Shown here in pieces: positions 54,325-63,961 of a DNA stretch of 63,985 bases. The notes under the pieces are model-generated. The model was not told the origin of the DNA, ran no database searches, and saw only the letters and a list, made by a program, of their open reading frames with translations. Position numbers and translations under genes: made by a program. The stretch's first letter is position 1; each line of letters opens with the position of its first letter. The DNA is from Anaerohalosphaeraceae bacterium (GTDB taxonomy: Bacteria > Planctomycetota > Phycisphaerae > Sedimentisphaerales > Anaerohalosphaeraceae): assembly GCA_037479115.1 (NCBI GenBank), contig JBBFLK010000017.1, forward strand, positions 1-63,985, written 5' to 3'.

Positions 54325-54421
54325 CATCCTCACAGGCTCCCATAAGGACCTGCTGGGTGCGAAATCATAATTCTAACAAAAATCCGCAGAAAATACCAGT
54401 CTTTTTTGTCAATGATGCGGC

Positions 54422-54982
54422 CTATTCCTTCACGCGGGTGACATACTCGCCCGTGCGGGTATCGACGCGGACTACTTCCCCTACCTTAACAAACGGCGGC
54501 ACCTGAATCACCAGACCGGTCTCGAGGGTGGCGGGCTTGTACTGGTTGGTCGCCGTGGCCCCCTTGATTTCCGGGGCCGTATCCACCACCTTCAGGTCCA
54601 CCGTATTGGGCAGCTGGACAACCACGGGCTTGCCGTTGTACATATTAATCAGAATCGGGGTGTTCGGCTTGCAGTACTTGGGCCCCTCGCCGAAGGCATC
54701 GTCATCCAGCGTAATCTGGTCGTACGTCTCCAGGTCCATAAAGACGTGCTCATTGCCCGTCGAGTAAAGATACTCAAAGTTTCGCTTTTCGAGAAAGGCC
54801 TCTTCGAGCACTTCTTCGGCCCGGATGCGGACATCGCGGATGCCGCCGTCCGTCAGATTCTTCAGTTTGGTCTGATAGACCGCCCCGCCCTTGCCGAGTT
54901 TGACATGCTGGTAATCCACAATCACATACAGGACGCCATCCATCTTGATGGTCTGTCCTTTCTTCATTTCCGACGCTTTCAT
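54422..54982 (-). CDS. efp: Elongation factor P
   Basis: Relieves ribosome stalling at polyproline stretches. 187 residues, three OB-like domains. The tip loop that reaches the peptidyl-transferase centre is HVKLGKGGAVYQTKLKNL, with Lys31 at the tip; the usual Pro before Gly is Leu here. The C-terminal block GLVIQVPPFVKVGEVVRVDTRTG is intact (quoted in part: VPPFVKVGE). ATG 54982 has GGAG 6 bases upstream. No modifying enzyme (epmA, earP or ymfI) is seen nearby. Confidence 0.96.
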   Translation of the reverse strand: MKASEMKKGQTIKMDGVLYVIVDYQHVKLGKGGAVYQTKLKNLTDGGIRDVRIRAEEVLEEAFLEKRNFEYLYSTGNEHVFMDLETYDQITLDDDAFGEGPKYCKPNTPILINMYNGKPVVVQLPNTVDLKVVDTAPEIKGATATNQYKPATLETGLVIQVPPFVKVGEVVRVDTRTGEYVTRVKE

Positions 54983-55086
54983 ACTCATCTCCGCTTTGAA
55001 GAGGCCCACGACCGCAGCCGGGCCTTTTGAACCCGTTTTGTCTGATGCGGCAAAGTGCCGCAGTATGGCAAACCCGCCGGAAAAAG

Positions 55087-58000
55087 TCAAGAGGACAGGT
55101 CAACTGGAATGGATTTTGAATGGGCGAGGAAATACAAATAAGCCCGCGAAGGCACCCGGCCGAGAACCTTTTCCGCCGCCAAAGCATACAGCCGCAGCTG
55201 CGGCCGATACCGGTCGATTCGCCCCGGCAATTCGCCTTCTGAGACCCGGTCTGTCTTAAAATCAACCAAAAGAAACCCATCCGGAGTATCCAGAAGAAGG
55301 TCCACAATGCCCTGAATAATGATTTTTTCATCCGCCGGAGCAACTCGGGCCTGTCGGGCCGAAACCGATATGGTAAAAGCCCATTCCCGATGAACCTTGT
55401 CCGGATATTTCAGGACCAATTGTCCCAATTCACTTTCAAAAAAGGCCAAAATCCATTCCGGCTGAAGCGCGGCGGCCGTTTGTGAATTGATAAGTCCTTC
55501 TGCAGCAAGGGTTTCTATTGTCTTTTCGATTTGCTGCCTGTCGGGTTTGGAATGCAGGTCCAGCCGGGCCAAAAGCAAATGAACCGCCGAGCCGATTTGG
55601 GCGGAAGAAAGGGTGCTTTTTTTGCCGGCTTTTTCGAGGACTGCCTTGGGAACAGACCCGAACGAATCTGTCTCGACGGCCGGTGCAAACTCATCCATCA
55701 TCTCCAGCGCCCCGCTGACAGACAGCTTGGCAACAAGCCCAACGGCGGAAGAAAAAGGATATTTCCAATCGAGTATCCGCCGACACTCTTCAATAACGGG
55801 CTGATGCTGCTTCCGTTCGGCCTCCGTCAAAGTCGGCACAGTTGCGGTACGCTTTTTCTGACAGGCGGCCTCAATCTCCCGGCTGCACGCCTCCAGACCC
55901 TCTCGCTCCACACACTGGACGGTAAAAAACGTAGGTCCCGCAGAGGGCTCGTTCAGAAAGACCTCTTTCATCGGCGGCTGATGGCCCAGCCCAAACAGAA
56001 TCCAGTCCATCGGACAGGAACCCTCCAAAAGGCGCCCGCCGAGAATGCCCCTGTCGCCCAGCAGGGCGCACTCCTGCACAATCCGTTCACAGGCCGAGCG
56101 TCGGCGGGAGGCCGTCAGAATCAGTTTCTCCCGGGCCCGGGTGAGGGCCACGTAGAGAATCCGCATTTCCTCTTCGAGCATTGTCTTTCGCTTGCGCTCC
56201 TTCAGCACCTGCCAGGCCAGTGTGGGAAACTGGATATTGCGTTCGGAGCAGACGGCCTGAATGCCGAAGGCATCTTCATCGGCCAGGCACGTCCGCTTCA
56301 AATCCCGGAAATTCCATTTCGCATTCAGCTCCGCCAGAAAGACAACGGGGAACTCCAGCCCCTTGCTCTTGTGCACGCTCAAGAGCCGCACGGCGTTTTC
56401 GGCGGCGCTGTCGGGCTGGGCCGGGGCCCAGTCCTGTTTTTCCCGGCGTATCTCTTCGAGAAACTCCACAAATCGAGCCAGAGAGACCGACTGCGGGCCC
56501 GTGCTGAAATGTTCAAACTGGACGGCCCGCTGATGCAGTTTGAGCAGATTCGCCCGCCGCTGCCGACCGTTGGGCAGGGCCGAAACAAAGGCCAGATAGC
56601 CGGTCTGGTCCAGAATCGAGCCCAGCACATCCGACAGCGAACCGATTCGAATTTTTCGGCGCCAGTCGGAAAGCTGCTCGAGAGCTCGGCGTGCCTTTTC
56701 CGCCAGGGGACCGTCGGCTCCGGCGGCCTTCTGCACGCATTCATAAAACGTATCGCCCTTGCCGGCCGACAGACGAATCCGGGCCAGCTCGGAATCCGTA
56801 AAGCCGAACAGGGCGCTGCGGAGCACGGCGGCCAGCTCAATATCCCGGATGGGGTTGTCCAGAACCTTCAGCAAAGCCAGAAGGTCGGCGATTTCCGTCG
56901 TTTCAAAATAGCCCTCCGAGGTTTGGGAATGCAGCGGAATGCCCGCCAGCCGCAGGATTTCCGTATATGTCTGAGCCCGATTGGCCGGCGAACGCATCAG
57001 AATCACAATGTCGCGATACTGGACATCACGGCGGCAGCCCAACTCTTTGTCGAAAATCTGAAACTCAGGTTTTCCGCTGTCGGCCCCGACGATTTGCCGG
57101 ATGCGCCGGGCTATCCACATCGCCTGCCGCTGCTCGGCAGACAAATTCTCCGCTTCCGGCAGGACAGACTCTGAACCCTCGTCAGCCCCGTTCTCCTCTT
57201 TCTCAAACTCCTCTTCTTCAGGTTCCCGCCCCTCCTCATCCAGCACAACCACTTCCACCGGCATCGAAATGTCATCCGGCTTGACGTCCGTCCGCCCGCA
57301 GACCAGAGCCGCCCGCTCGTCATAATCCATCGAGGCGGTCTCCTGCGTCATAATCCGCCCAAACACCGCATTCGCAAAGGCCAGGATTTCCGGGCGCGAG
57401 CGGAAATTGTCTCCCAAGTCAATCCGCTGCGGGACCAGCGGCTCCGTCGGGTCCTCCCTGGCCTCTTGCAGCGCTTCCAGAAACAGCTCCGGACGGCTTC
57501 GGCGGAAGGCATAGATGCTCTGCTTGACATCGCCGACGACAAACACATTGTCCGGACGGCGAATGCTGTCGAGGATGCGCTTCTGGACGGCGTTGATATC
57601 CTGAAACTCATCCACAAAAATAAAATCGAACCGGCGGCGAAGTTTGTCCGCCACCGCCGGATGCGCCTCCAGCAGCTGCACCGTCTTGTGCTCCAAATCG
57701 GAAAAATCCAGCGCCGCAATCTGCTCTTTGGCCTGCGTGTAATGTCGGACATATCCTTTCAGCAGCTCCAGAATTGTCCGCATCTGAAGCCGGACGGAGT
57801 CGCCCTCCAGCGAGGCATACACGGGATGAACGGCCGCCAGATTCGCCAGCTCTTTCAAGTCCTTTTTCAGCTTTTCAAGAGGGGCCTTGATGCGGTCGGC
57901 AATGTCCTCCGGGATTTCCTTCGGCCGTCTGGGGGCGCTGGGAATGCTCAACCCTTCAAGAATCTTCCACAACTTTGCACAATCCCCCTGCCGAACGGAG

Positions 58001-58782
58001 TCCTCCAGTAAATCGAGGACGGAATGATACCCCGCCAAATGACCTGTCAGCCAATTTGGTGCTCCGTATGCATCCTGCAGAAGCCGAACCAATTCCACCC
58101 TCTGGCGGGCGTGCCGAAGCCGCCGTTCTATCATCCGGAGCTGCTCCTGTCGAAGTGCATCCGCCGGCGAAGAGTTCCCCGCACAGACCTCCTCCACCCG
58201 CTCCAGAAACCGCTGCGGCTCGGGAATGCTGTCGAGAAAATCCGCCAGCGCAAAAACTTCTTCCACAAACCCCTTGGTGCCGTACAGTGTGCGGCCGGAC
58301 AGCAGCACACGCAGCCCCTCCGCCATCTTCGAATCTTCCCAGACCTCTTCGAGCGTCTGGGCAAGGGCATCGGTCTGGAGCAGCGCCTGCTGGTCGGGGT
58401 CCACAATGCCGAAATCCGGCGCAAGATTCAGCAGATAGAAATGCTCGGACAGGATGCGCTTGCAGAAGGCGTGAAAGGTGCTGATGGAGGCGGCATCCAG
58501 CAGGAGAATCTGCCGCCGCAGCATCGAAGAGGGCCGCTGGCTGTAGGCCTTGCGCAGCGTGCGGGCAATGCGGTCGCGCATCTCTTCGGCGGCGGCGTCC
58601 GTATAGGTCAACAGCAGCAGCCGGTCCACATCCGTCGGACGCTGAGTATCACACAGCCGCTCCAGACATCGCTGGGCCAGTACGGCCGTCTTGCCCGTGC
58701 CCGCCGAGGCGCTGACCCGCACATCCCGTCCGACGGCGAAAACGGCCTTCTCCTGCGCCTTTGTCCATTTGACCTCACCCAT
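55087..58782 (-). CDS. addA: AddA helicase-nuclease subunit (UvrD family)
   Basis: 1231 residues; processes double-strand ends for RecA, with AddB. SF1 helicase motifs: Walker A SASAGTGKTAVLAQR at residues 24-38, IFVDEFQDINAVQKR near 390 (motif II), VGDVKQSIYAFRRS, SVHKSKGLEFPVVFL and YVALTRAREKLIL (motifs IV-VI). C-terminal RecB-type nuclease: GIVDLLLDTPDGFLLVDFKT near 1165, quoted here in part (LLVDFKTDRVSE), with Asp and Lys. ATG 58782 overlaps the addB stop by 8 bp, so translation is coupled. Confidence 0.96.
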   Translation of the reverse strand: MGEVKWTKAQEKAVFAVGRDVRVSASAGTGKTAVLAQRCLERLCDTQRPTDVDRLLLLTYTDAAAEEMRDRIARTLRKAYSQRPSSMLRRQILLLDAASISTFHAFCKRILSEHFYLLNLAPDFGIVDPDQQALLQTDALAQTLEEVWEDSKMAEGLRVLLSGRTLYGTKGFVEEVFALADFLDSIPEPQRFLERVEEVCAGNSSPADALRQEQLRMIERRLRHARQRVELVRLLQDAYGAPNWLTGHLAGYHSVLDLLEDSVRQGDCAKLWKILEGLSIPSAPRRPKEIPEDIADRIKAPLEKLKKDLKELANLAAVHPVYASLEGDSVRLQMRTILELLKGYVRHYTQAKEQIAALDFSDLEHKTVQLLEAHPAVADKLRRRFDFIFVDEFQDINAVQKRILDSIRRPDNVFVVGDVKQSIYAFRRSRPELFLEALQEAREDPTEPLVPQRIDLGDNFRSRPEILAFANAVFGRIMTQETASMDYDERAALVCGRTDVKPDDISMPVEVVVLDEEGREPEEEEFEKEENGADEGSESVLPEAENLSAEQRQAMWIARRIRQIVGADSGKPEFQIFDKELGCRRDVQYRDIVILMRSPANRAQTYTEILRLAGIPLHSQTSEGYFETTEIADLLALLKVLDNPIRDIELAAVLRSALFGFTDSELARIRLSAGKGDTFYECVQKAAGADGPLAEKARRALEQLSDWRRKIRIGSLSDVLGSILDQTGYLAFVSALPNGRQRRANLLKLHQRAVQFEHFSTGPQSVSLARFVEFLEEIRREKQDWAPAQPDSAAENAVRLLSVHKSKGLEFPVVFLAELNAKWNFRDLKRTCLADEDAFGIQAVCSERNIQFPTLAWQVLKERKRKTMLEEEMRILYVALTRAREKLILTASRRRSACERIVQECALLGDRGILGGRLLEGSCPMDWILFGLGHQPPMKEVFLNEPSAGPTFFTVQCVEREGLEACSREIEAACQKKRTATVPTLTEAERKQHQPVIEECRRILDWKYPFSSAVGLVAKLSVSGALEMMDEFAPAVETDSFGSVPKAVLEKAGKKSTLSSAQIGSAVHLLLARLDLHSKPDRQQIEKTIETLAAEGLINSQTAAALQPEWILAFFESELGQLVLKYPDKVHREWAFTISVSARQARVAPADEKIIIQGIVDLLLDTPDGFLLVDFKTDRVSEGELPGRIDRYRPQLRLYALAAEKVLGRVPSRAYLYFLAHSKSIPVDLSS

Positions 58783-61700
58783 TGGCTCCCTCCTCCAAAG
58801 CCGCCAGCACGTCTTCTTTTCGCATCGGAGAAAGCGTCCGATAGCGATTGATTTCCCAGTCAAACTTGCAGACGGATTGGAAATCACATTCGCTGCAGGG
58901 GCTTTTGCGGCCGAGGCGATACGGAGCGGCGGCAATCTCACCGCGGCGGATTTGTTCGGCAATCTGCTGAACCTTCCGCTGCGAGGCCGCCAGCAGCCGT
59001 TCGAACTGTTCGGGATAAAGAACCCCGCTTCGACCGAAATCACTGTAGGGCTGTCGGTCTTTTGTACGGAATGCAAAATTGTAATAGGCGCTCCGCTTGC
59101 TGGCCTGCGTGTCCAGGTATTCGGCAAAGTGCCCGTTGAAAAATCCTTTGGCTTTGAATGAAAATCCGGCCGGCTCCTCTATTTTTGTCAGCTCCGTTCG
59201 CTCAATCGAATGCTGGATGGGGATATAAAAGGCCCCCGCCGCCTGCGCAATCAGCACCCCCTCAACCGTTTGGCCCAGCAGCGCCGAAAGATACACCGGC
59301 ATCTGCAGGTCCAGACCGTAGTGCCACTTGACCCAGACAAACGGGTGCTCCCGGGTTTTGTAGTCAAAAATGACCGCCGCCGCTCCCTGCGGTGTTTCCA
59401 AGATGTCAATCCGGTCAATCTTGCCGCGAACCTCTATTCCAACCGACGGAAAGCTCAAGGCCGGCAGACCGCTGCTGCCGAACTCCAGCTCCGTGGCCAA
59501 CGGACGAAGGGCTCCGGCGGCCGTCATCTCTTTGAGGCCCCCGGCCAGCTGAACCAGCTGTTCGATCGCCGTTTGAAGCAGAAACCGCTGATGAGCCGAA
59601 TGCCGCTGAAAACTCTGGAGAAATTCGCTCTTCTCAATGACCCGCCCGCTCACCTGCCGGACAAGTTGGGCGATCTGCTCGTCTGTCAGCTGCCGCCAAT
59701 CGAGCCCTTCCTGCCGGACGGTCTTAAACAGCGCATCGAGAACAGAATGATAAAACGAACCCAAATCGACCGGCTCCATCTGCACCAGCCGGCGCTTTTT
59801 CAGACGAAGAACATACGAAGCAAAATGCCGGTAGGGGCAGGCGGCAAAAGTTTCCAGCCGGCTGACTGACGTTTTCAGCGGCTCGCCGCCGAGCTGCTCA
59901 ATCACTTCCGGCTCCAGCCGGGCCTGGTTGCGGTACTCCAGAGCCCGCCGGACCGGTCCGGCCGCCCCGCCGTCCGCCGATTCGAGCAGGGCCGCCGCCG
60001 TCCGCCGCACCGCCTCTTCCGCCGTACTGTCGCGACCGAGCACCTGACACAAATACAAGCCCCACTCCGACCTTGTCTGAATCTCCTGCGGCGTCTGCGG
60101 TTCCGGAGCGGGTTTGAGCGTCCTGAAGTCTGCAAACATCCGCTCCAGCAGCTCCAGCCCGCTCCAGGGCTGCAAGGGGCTGCCGTTTTCATCCGCCAAA
60201 GGCCGCGTCAGAATCAGCCGGCGCTGCGGACGCGTAAGGGCAATATACGCCAGATACCGCCGACGCAGCAGCTGCCGCTGGAGCGGCTCTGCGAAATCCG
60301 GCTCAAATCTCTCCAGTACGGCCCGGTCATCGCGGCTGAAAAATCCCTCCGACTCCAGCGGCACAGGAAACTGCTTTTGCGTTGCCCCCAGCAGAAACAC
60401 CGCCTCCACCTCCGGATGGCGGCTCCGTTCAATCTGTCCGATGAGCACCTGGTCCAGCGTCGGCGGGATGAGTTTGACCGTCAGGGTGCTCAGCGCCGAC
60501 TCCAGCAGCCGCAGATAGGTCTGCGCCGGATGCCGCCGTCCCTGATACACAATGCACAGTTCATCCAGAACCTGCACCAGTTTTTCCCACATCTGCCGAT
60601 GGCCGTACCGCTGGTCCGATGGGTCCTCCTGCGCCCATTCGGCCAACACCCTGCGGACACCGACGGCCTCCAAAAACTCCCAGAGCGCCCCGACAAACTC
60701 CTGCGGCTCCAAGGAATCCCCCTGCCGGATTTTCAGCCGCTCGCGCAGCTCCCCCAGCGGTTCGGCAATTCGACGCCGCAGCCGGTCAATCCACTTTTCA
60801 TTAAAACCATCCTGCGGGTCGGCAAACTGCCAGGGCTCTGATTGAAACCAATCTTCCCCTTCAATTCCGCAGGCCCGGCAGTAGTTGTCCAGCCAGTCGG
60901 CCTCCTGCTCGGTCAAACCCGTCAGGGCTGTCTTCAGATACGCCGTCATATCCGGCAGGCGGAACTGGAAGCAGACCGCCCGCAGGGCATTGTCCAGCAG
61001 CTCGGCGGCCGGATGCGTCCGAAGCGGTCGCGGCTGGTCAAGAAAGTACGGAATCTCGAGCCGCTCAAAGGCCCAGACGAGCAGATGCTGATACGAGGCC
61101 ATGTCCGGCACGACGACGGCAATCTGCCGATAGCGAAGATTTTCCTGCCGGACCAGCCGGCGGATTTCGCGGGCTGTCCACAGACACTCGCCGCGCACAT
61201 CCGGCAGGGCCGCCGAGACCACCGCCCCGCCGGATGAAGGCAGAGTCGGCGGCCATTCCTCGGCAAAGTGCCCCTCCAAAAACGCCAGCGCCGGCGCTTG
61301 AACCCACCGCCGCGGCCGCTCCAGCACAATCGGCACCTGCATCGGCAGTCCCGCCCGGCGAATCTGCTCACAGAGCCGCTGGTAAGTCCGCTCCGTCGGG
61401 GCAAAGATGCTGAAGGGGTCCGGCGGACCGTTCAAGGCCGAAGGGTCCAGACACAGCGCAATCTGCGAGTGTGCACAGACCTTCAGCAACTCCAGCAGCA
61501 CCGCTTCCTCGCGGGCGGTAAACCCGGAAAAACCGTCCACCCACAGACGAGCCCCTTTCAGAAAGTCCGCTTCTGCAATCCGCCGGCTGACCTGCCGGAA
61601 AAGATGTTCCGCATCGTAAAAATCCTGATGGGCCTCCAGAAACTCCTGATAGGCCCCCAGCAGAACGGCCAGGTCTTTGAGTTTGGCGTCGGTTCGAGAG

Positions 61701-62146
61701 CTGCCGGCCGAAGCGGCCAGTTCGCGGGCCATTTCCTCCAGCCGCTGCGGGGTCATCCGAGCACGGTACAGCTGAGCCAGCACGTCGGCCATTTGGCCGG
61801 CCGAGCCGGAAAGGTCGTCGTCCGAACCGAGCAGCTCCAGCCGCCCCCGGCAGTCGGCCAGAAGCCGCCGGACAATCATCTGTCGGCCGACGCGGCTGAG
61901 CTCCCAGCGCCCGCCGACGGGAGAAAGCCAGTACCCCAGCCGCTGAAACGACAAAATACGCAGACGGTGGTATCCTTCGATGCCCGACAGCGAGAGCATC
62001 GCCTGTTCCATCTGGTAGGTGGCCTGCTCGGGCACCAGCAGAAGCAGCGGCTGCGGCTCGTCGCGGCGCAGGGCCTCCGCCGCGGCCTCCAGACACAGCC
62101 GCGTCTTGCCCGTGCCCGCCCGACCCAGAATGAACTGCACCGCCAT
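58775..62146 (-). CDS. addB: AddB helicase-nuclease subunit
   Basis: 1123 residues. Walker A ILGRAGTGKTRLC at about residues 6-18 and an inactive-helicase-like body. The C-terminal nuclease has GIEVRGKIDRIDILE and FDYKTREHP. The Fe-S staple cysteines are present in the AddB arrangement: one in AACPYRHFA near 770 and three in SPCSECDFQSVCKFD near 1080. First gene of the addBA operon. No LexA or Chi information visible. Confidence 0.95.
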   Translation of the reverse strand: MAVQFILGRAGTGKTRLCLEAAAEALRRDEPQPLLLLVPEQATYQMEQAMLSLSGIEGYHRLRILSFQRLGYWLSPVGGRWELSRVGRQMIVRRLLADCRGRLELLGSDDDLSGSAGQMADVLAQLYRARMTPQRLEEMARELAASAGSSRTDAKLKDLAVLLGAYQEFLEAHQDFYDAEHLFRQVSRRIAEADFLKGARLWVDGFSGFTAREEAVLLELLKVCAHSQIALCLDPSALNGPPDPFSIFAPTERTYQRLCEQIRRAGLPMQVPIVLERPRRWVQAPALAFLEGHFAEEWPPTLPSSGGAVVSAALPDVRGECLWTAREIRRLVRQENLRYRQIAVVVPDMASYQHLLVWAFERLEIPYFLDQPRPLRTHPAAELLDNALRAVCFQFRLPDMTAYLKTALTGLTEQEADWLDNYCRACGIEGEDWFQSEPWQFADPQDGFNEKWIDRLRRRIAEPLGELRERLKIRQGDSLEPQEFVGALWEFLEAVGVRRVLAEWAQEDPSDQRYGHRQMWEKLVQVLDELCIVYQGRRHPAQTYLRLLESALSTLTVKLIPPTLDQVLIGQIERSRHPEVEAVFLLGATQKQFPVPLESEGFFSRDDRAVLERFEPDFAEPLQRQLLRRRYLAYIALTRPQRRLILTRPLADENGSPLQPWSGLELLERMFADFRTLKPAPEPQTPQEIQTRSEWGLYLCQVLGRDSTAEEAVRRTAAALLESADGGAAGPVRRALEYRNQARLEPEVIEQLGGEPLKTSVSRLETFAACPYRHFASYVLRLKKRRLVQMEPVDLGSFYHSVLDALFKTVRQEGLDWRQLTDEQIAQLVRQVSGRVIEKSEFLQSFQRHSAHQRFLLQTAIEQLVQLAGGLKEMTAAGALRPLATELEFGSSGLPALSFPSVGIEVRGKIDRIDILETPQGAAAVIFDYKTREHPFVWVKWHYGLDLQMPVYLSALLGQTVEGVLIAQAAGAFYIPIQHSIERTELTKIEEPAGFSFKAKGFFNGHFAEYLDTQASKRSAYYNFAFRTKDRQPYSDFGRSGVLYPEQFERLLAASQRKVQQIAEQIRRGEIAAAPYRLGRKSPCSECDFQSVCKFDWEINRYRTLSPMRKEDVLAALEEGANG

Positions 62147-62287
62147 TGAACTTCCTCCGGGCCCTTTCTACCGCGCCGCCGCCGTTTTGGCAATAAAAAG
62201 ACAGCCGCATGCGCAGCGGATTTCTCAACCAAGACTCTAAAGATTCTCTTTTAAGATATGTCCTGTTTACACATGTGGATATTCGTG

Positions 62288-62316
62288 TTGACCTGAGCGT
62301 TGTAAAACGCTAAAAT
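62288..62316 (+). promoter_or_regulatory. Promoter of the ImmA-DUF4411 module with palindrome in the spacer
   Basis: TTGACC (62288-62293), a 17-bp spacer, TAAAAT (62311-62316). The spacer carries the perfect inverted repeat AGCGTT-GTAA-AACGCT (62296-62311), which ends on the first base of the -10. A repressor bound here would shut the promoter; the usual autoregulation of toxin-antitoxin-like operons fits. Confidence 0.65.
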
Positions 62317-62394
62317 TTGAAAAAATAAATGGTTTCAAATGCATCTATATTCTATATACAGAACATCTGAATCTACAAAAAAAGAGGAGGATTA

Positions 62395-63564
62395 GTGGGA
62401 AGGGAGCGATTTTTTGTGTTCAATGTAGAGATAAACATAGAGATTTTACGATGGGCAATAGAACGTGCCGGATTGACTATTGAAGATTTAAGGCAGAAAT
62501 TCCCTAAAATCAGAGAATGGGTTTCCGGCCAACTCTCTCCTACACTGCGCCAGCTTGAATCTCTTGCAAAGGCTACGTCAACACCCCTAGGCTTCTTCTT
62601 TCTCCAAAGCCTCCCAAATGAGCAATTACCAATCCCGCTCTTGCGGACATTAGGTGACGAAAATATATATAGACCCAGTATAGAATTCCTTGAAACAGTT
62701 CATGCAATGCAACAACGTCAAGATTGGATACGCGAATTTCTAATTGATCAAGGACAAGATCGGCTTTCTTTTGTGCGGTCTGCTAACGTAAATGATCAAC
62801 CAAGCATTATTGCCCAAGAAATGCGCCGTATTCTTCAGATCGATGAAAATTGGGCTTCTCGCTTTTCTACTTGGGAAGACGCATTAAGATCCTTGCTCAA
62901 AGCTATGGAAGAAGTGGGGCTTTTGGTTGTGATTAATAGTGTCGCCGGGAATAATACTCACCGTAAACTTGACCCTAATGAATTCCGTGGATTTGTTTTA
63001 GTAGATGATTATGCGCCACTGGTATTTGTTAACGGAGCAGATGCTAAATCCGCCCAGATGTTTACATTAGCCCACGAGATCGCACATGTCTTTTTGGGTA
63101 GTAGTGCTGCTTTCGATTTGCGAGAAATGACTCCTGCAAATAATCAAGTGGAAAAATTGTGCAACGAGATTGCGGCTGAATTTCTCATCCCTCAAGAACA
63201 GTTGCACCAGCTTTGGCCCACAGCAAAGAATGAGCCAGATCCTTTCCAAACAATTGCTCGTTACTATAAAGTAAGTACGATTGTTGCTGCACGAAGAACG
63301 CTCGATTTAGGTCTCATCACCCGGAACGACTTTCTTAAGTTTTATCGGGATTATTTGGGAAAGGAAAAACAGGCCGCCACCAGACAACAGAATGGAGGAA
63401 ACTTTTATGCAATGCAAACCTTCCGCGTAGGTCGAAAATTCGCCTCAGCAGTAATACAGGCTGTAAAAGAAGGAAAGTTGCTTTACTCAGAGGCATACAA
63501 GTTAACCGGTCTTTATGGTAAAAGCTTCAAACAATTTGCATCTTACATAGAAATGGAAGGATAA
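62395..63564 (+). CDS. ImmA/IrrE-family metallo-endopeptidase with N-terminal helix-turn-helix-like region
   Basis: 389 residues. N-terminal part (about 1-75) resembles the XRE-like lead of these proteins: LRWAIERAGLTIEDLRQKF, then LSPTLRQLESLAKATSTPLGFFF. The protease domain has HEIAHVFLG near 227 (zinc ligands and catalytic Glu) and CNEIAAEFLIP near 255 (third ligand). GTG 62395 has AGGAGG 5 bases upstream; a GTG at 62416 has GGGAG and is nearly as good. The DNA is AT-rich with different codon use from addB. Likely partner of the DUF4411 protein that begins 1 bp later. Confidence 0.9.
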   Translation: MGRERFFVFNVEINIEILRWAIERAGLTIEDLRQKFPKIREWVSGQLSPTLRQLESLAKATSTPLGFFFLQSLPNEQLPIPLLRTLGDENIYRPSIEFLETVHAMQQRQDWIREFLIDQGQDRLSFVRSANVNDQPSIIAQEMRRILQIDENWASRFSTWEDALRSLLKAMEEVGLLVVINSVAGNNTHRKLDPNEFRGFVLVDDYAPLVFVNGADAKSAQMFTLAHEIAHVFLGSSAAFDLREMTPANNQVEKLCNEIAAEFLIPQEQLHQLWPTAKNEPDPFQTIARYYKVSTIVAARRTLDLGLITRNDFLKFYRDYLGKEKQAATRQQNGGNFYAMQTFRVGRKFASAVIQAVKEGKLLYSEAYKLTGLYGKSFKQFASYIEMEG

Positions 63565-63565
63565 A

Positions 63566-63961
63566 GTGAACTATCAAACATATGTACTTGATGCTAATGT
63601 TTTCATTGAAGCTTCACGTCGATACTACGCTTTTGACTTAGCCCCTGGTTTTTGGGAGAGTTTAATCCATTTTGGCAAGAGCGGACAGGTCAAAAGTATC
63701 GATCGTATCAAGCAGGAATTGCTCCGAGGTCATGATGAACTTTCAGATTGGGTCCAAAAAAACTTCGATGATGCATTTGCTTCTACAAACGAGCCTAAAA
63801 TAATAAAGTCTTATAAAGATATTATGAACTGGGTAAACAGTCAGACCCAATTCTTACCTAAAGCTATGTCTGATTTTGCTAACGGTGGAGATGGATGGTT
63901 AGTGGCTTTTGCTCGTGCTACCGATTCTATTGTAGTACCGTTTCCATTAAATAAGTTTTAG
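63566..63961 (+). CDS. DUF4411 (PIN-like) protein, C-terminally short
   Basis: 131 residues. It starts TYVLDANVFIEASRRYYAFD, with the first PIN-type Asp and the Tyr-rich segment typical of DUF4411. GGDGWLVAFARA near 107 is the second acidic block. The family, as I know it, runs to about 160 residues and ends with a further Asp-containing stretch; here the chain stops at FPLNKF, so the tail is missing. No frame continues it in the remaining 24 bases. GTG start, 1 bp after the ImmA/IrrE stop. Probably an RNase-like toxin, or an inactivated one. Confidence 0.8.
   Translation: MNYQTYVLDANVFIEASRRYYAFDLAPGFWESLIHFGKSGQVKSIDRIKQELLRGHDELSDWVQKNFDDAFASTNEPKIIKSYKDIMNWVNSQTQFLPKAMSDFANGGDGWLVAFARATDSIVVPFPLNKF

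Noticed and set aside
62272-62283. DnaA box (TGTGGATAT)
   Set aside because: A single box with one mismatch, without repeats or dnaA/dnaN nearby. Not evidence for an origin.
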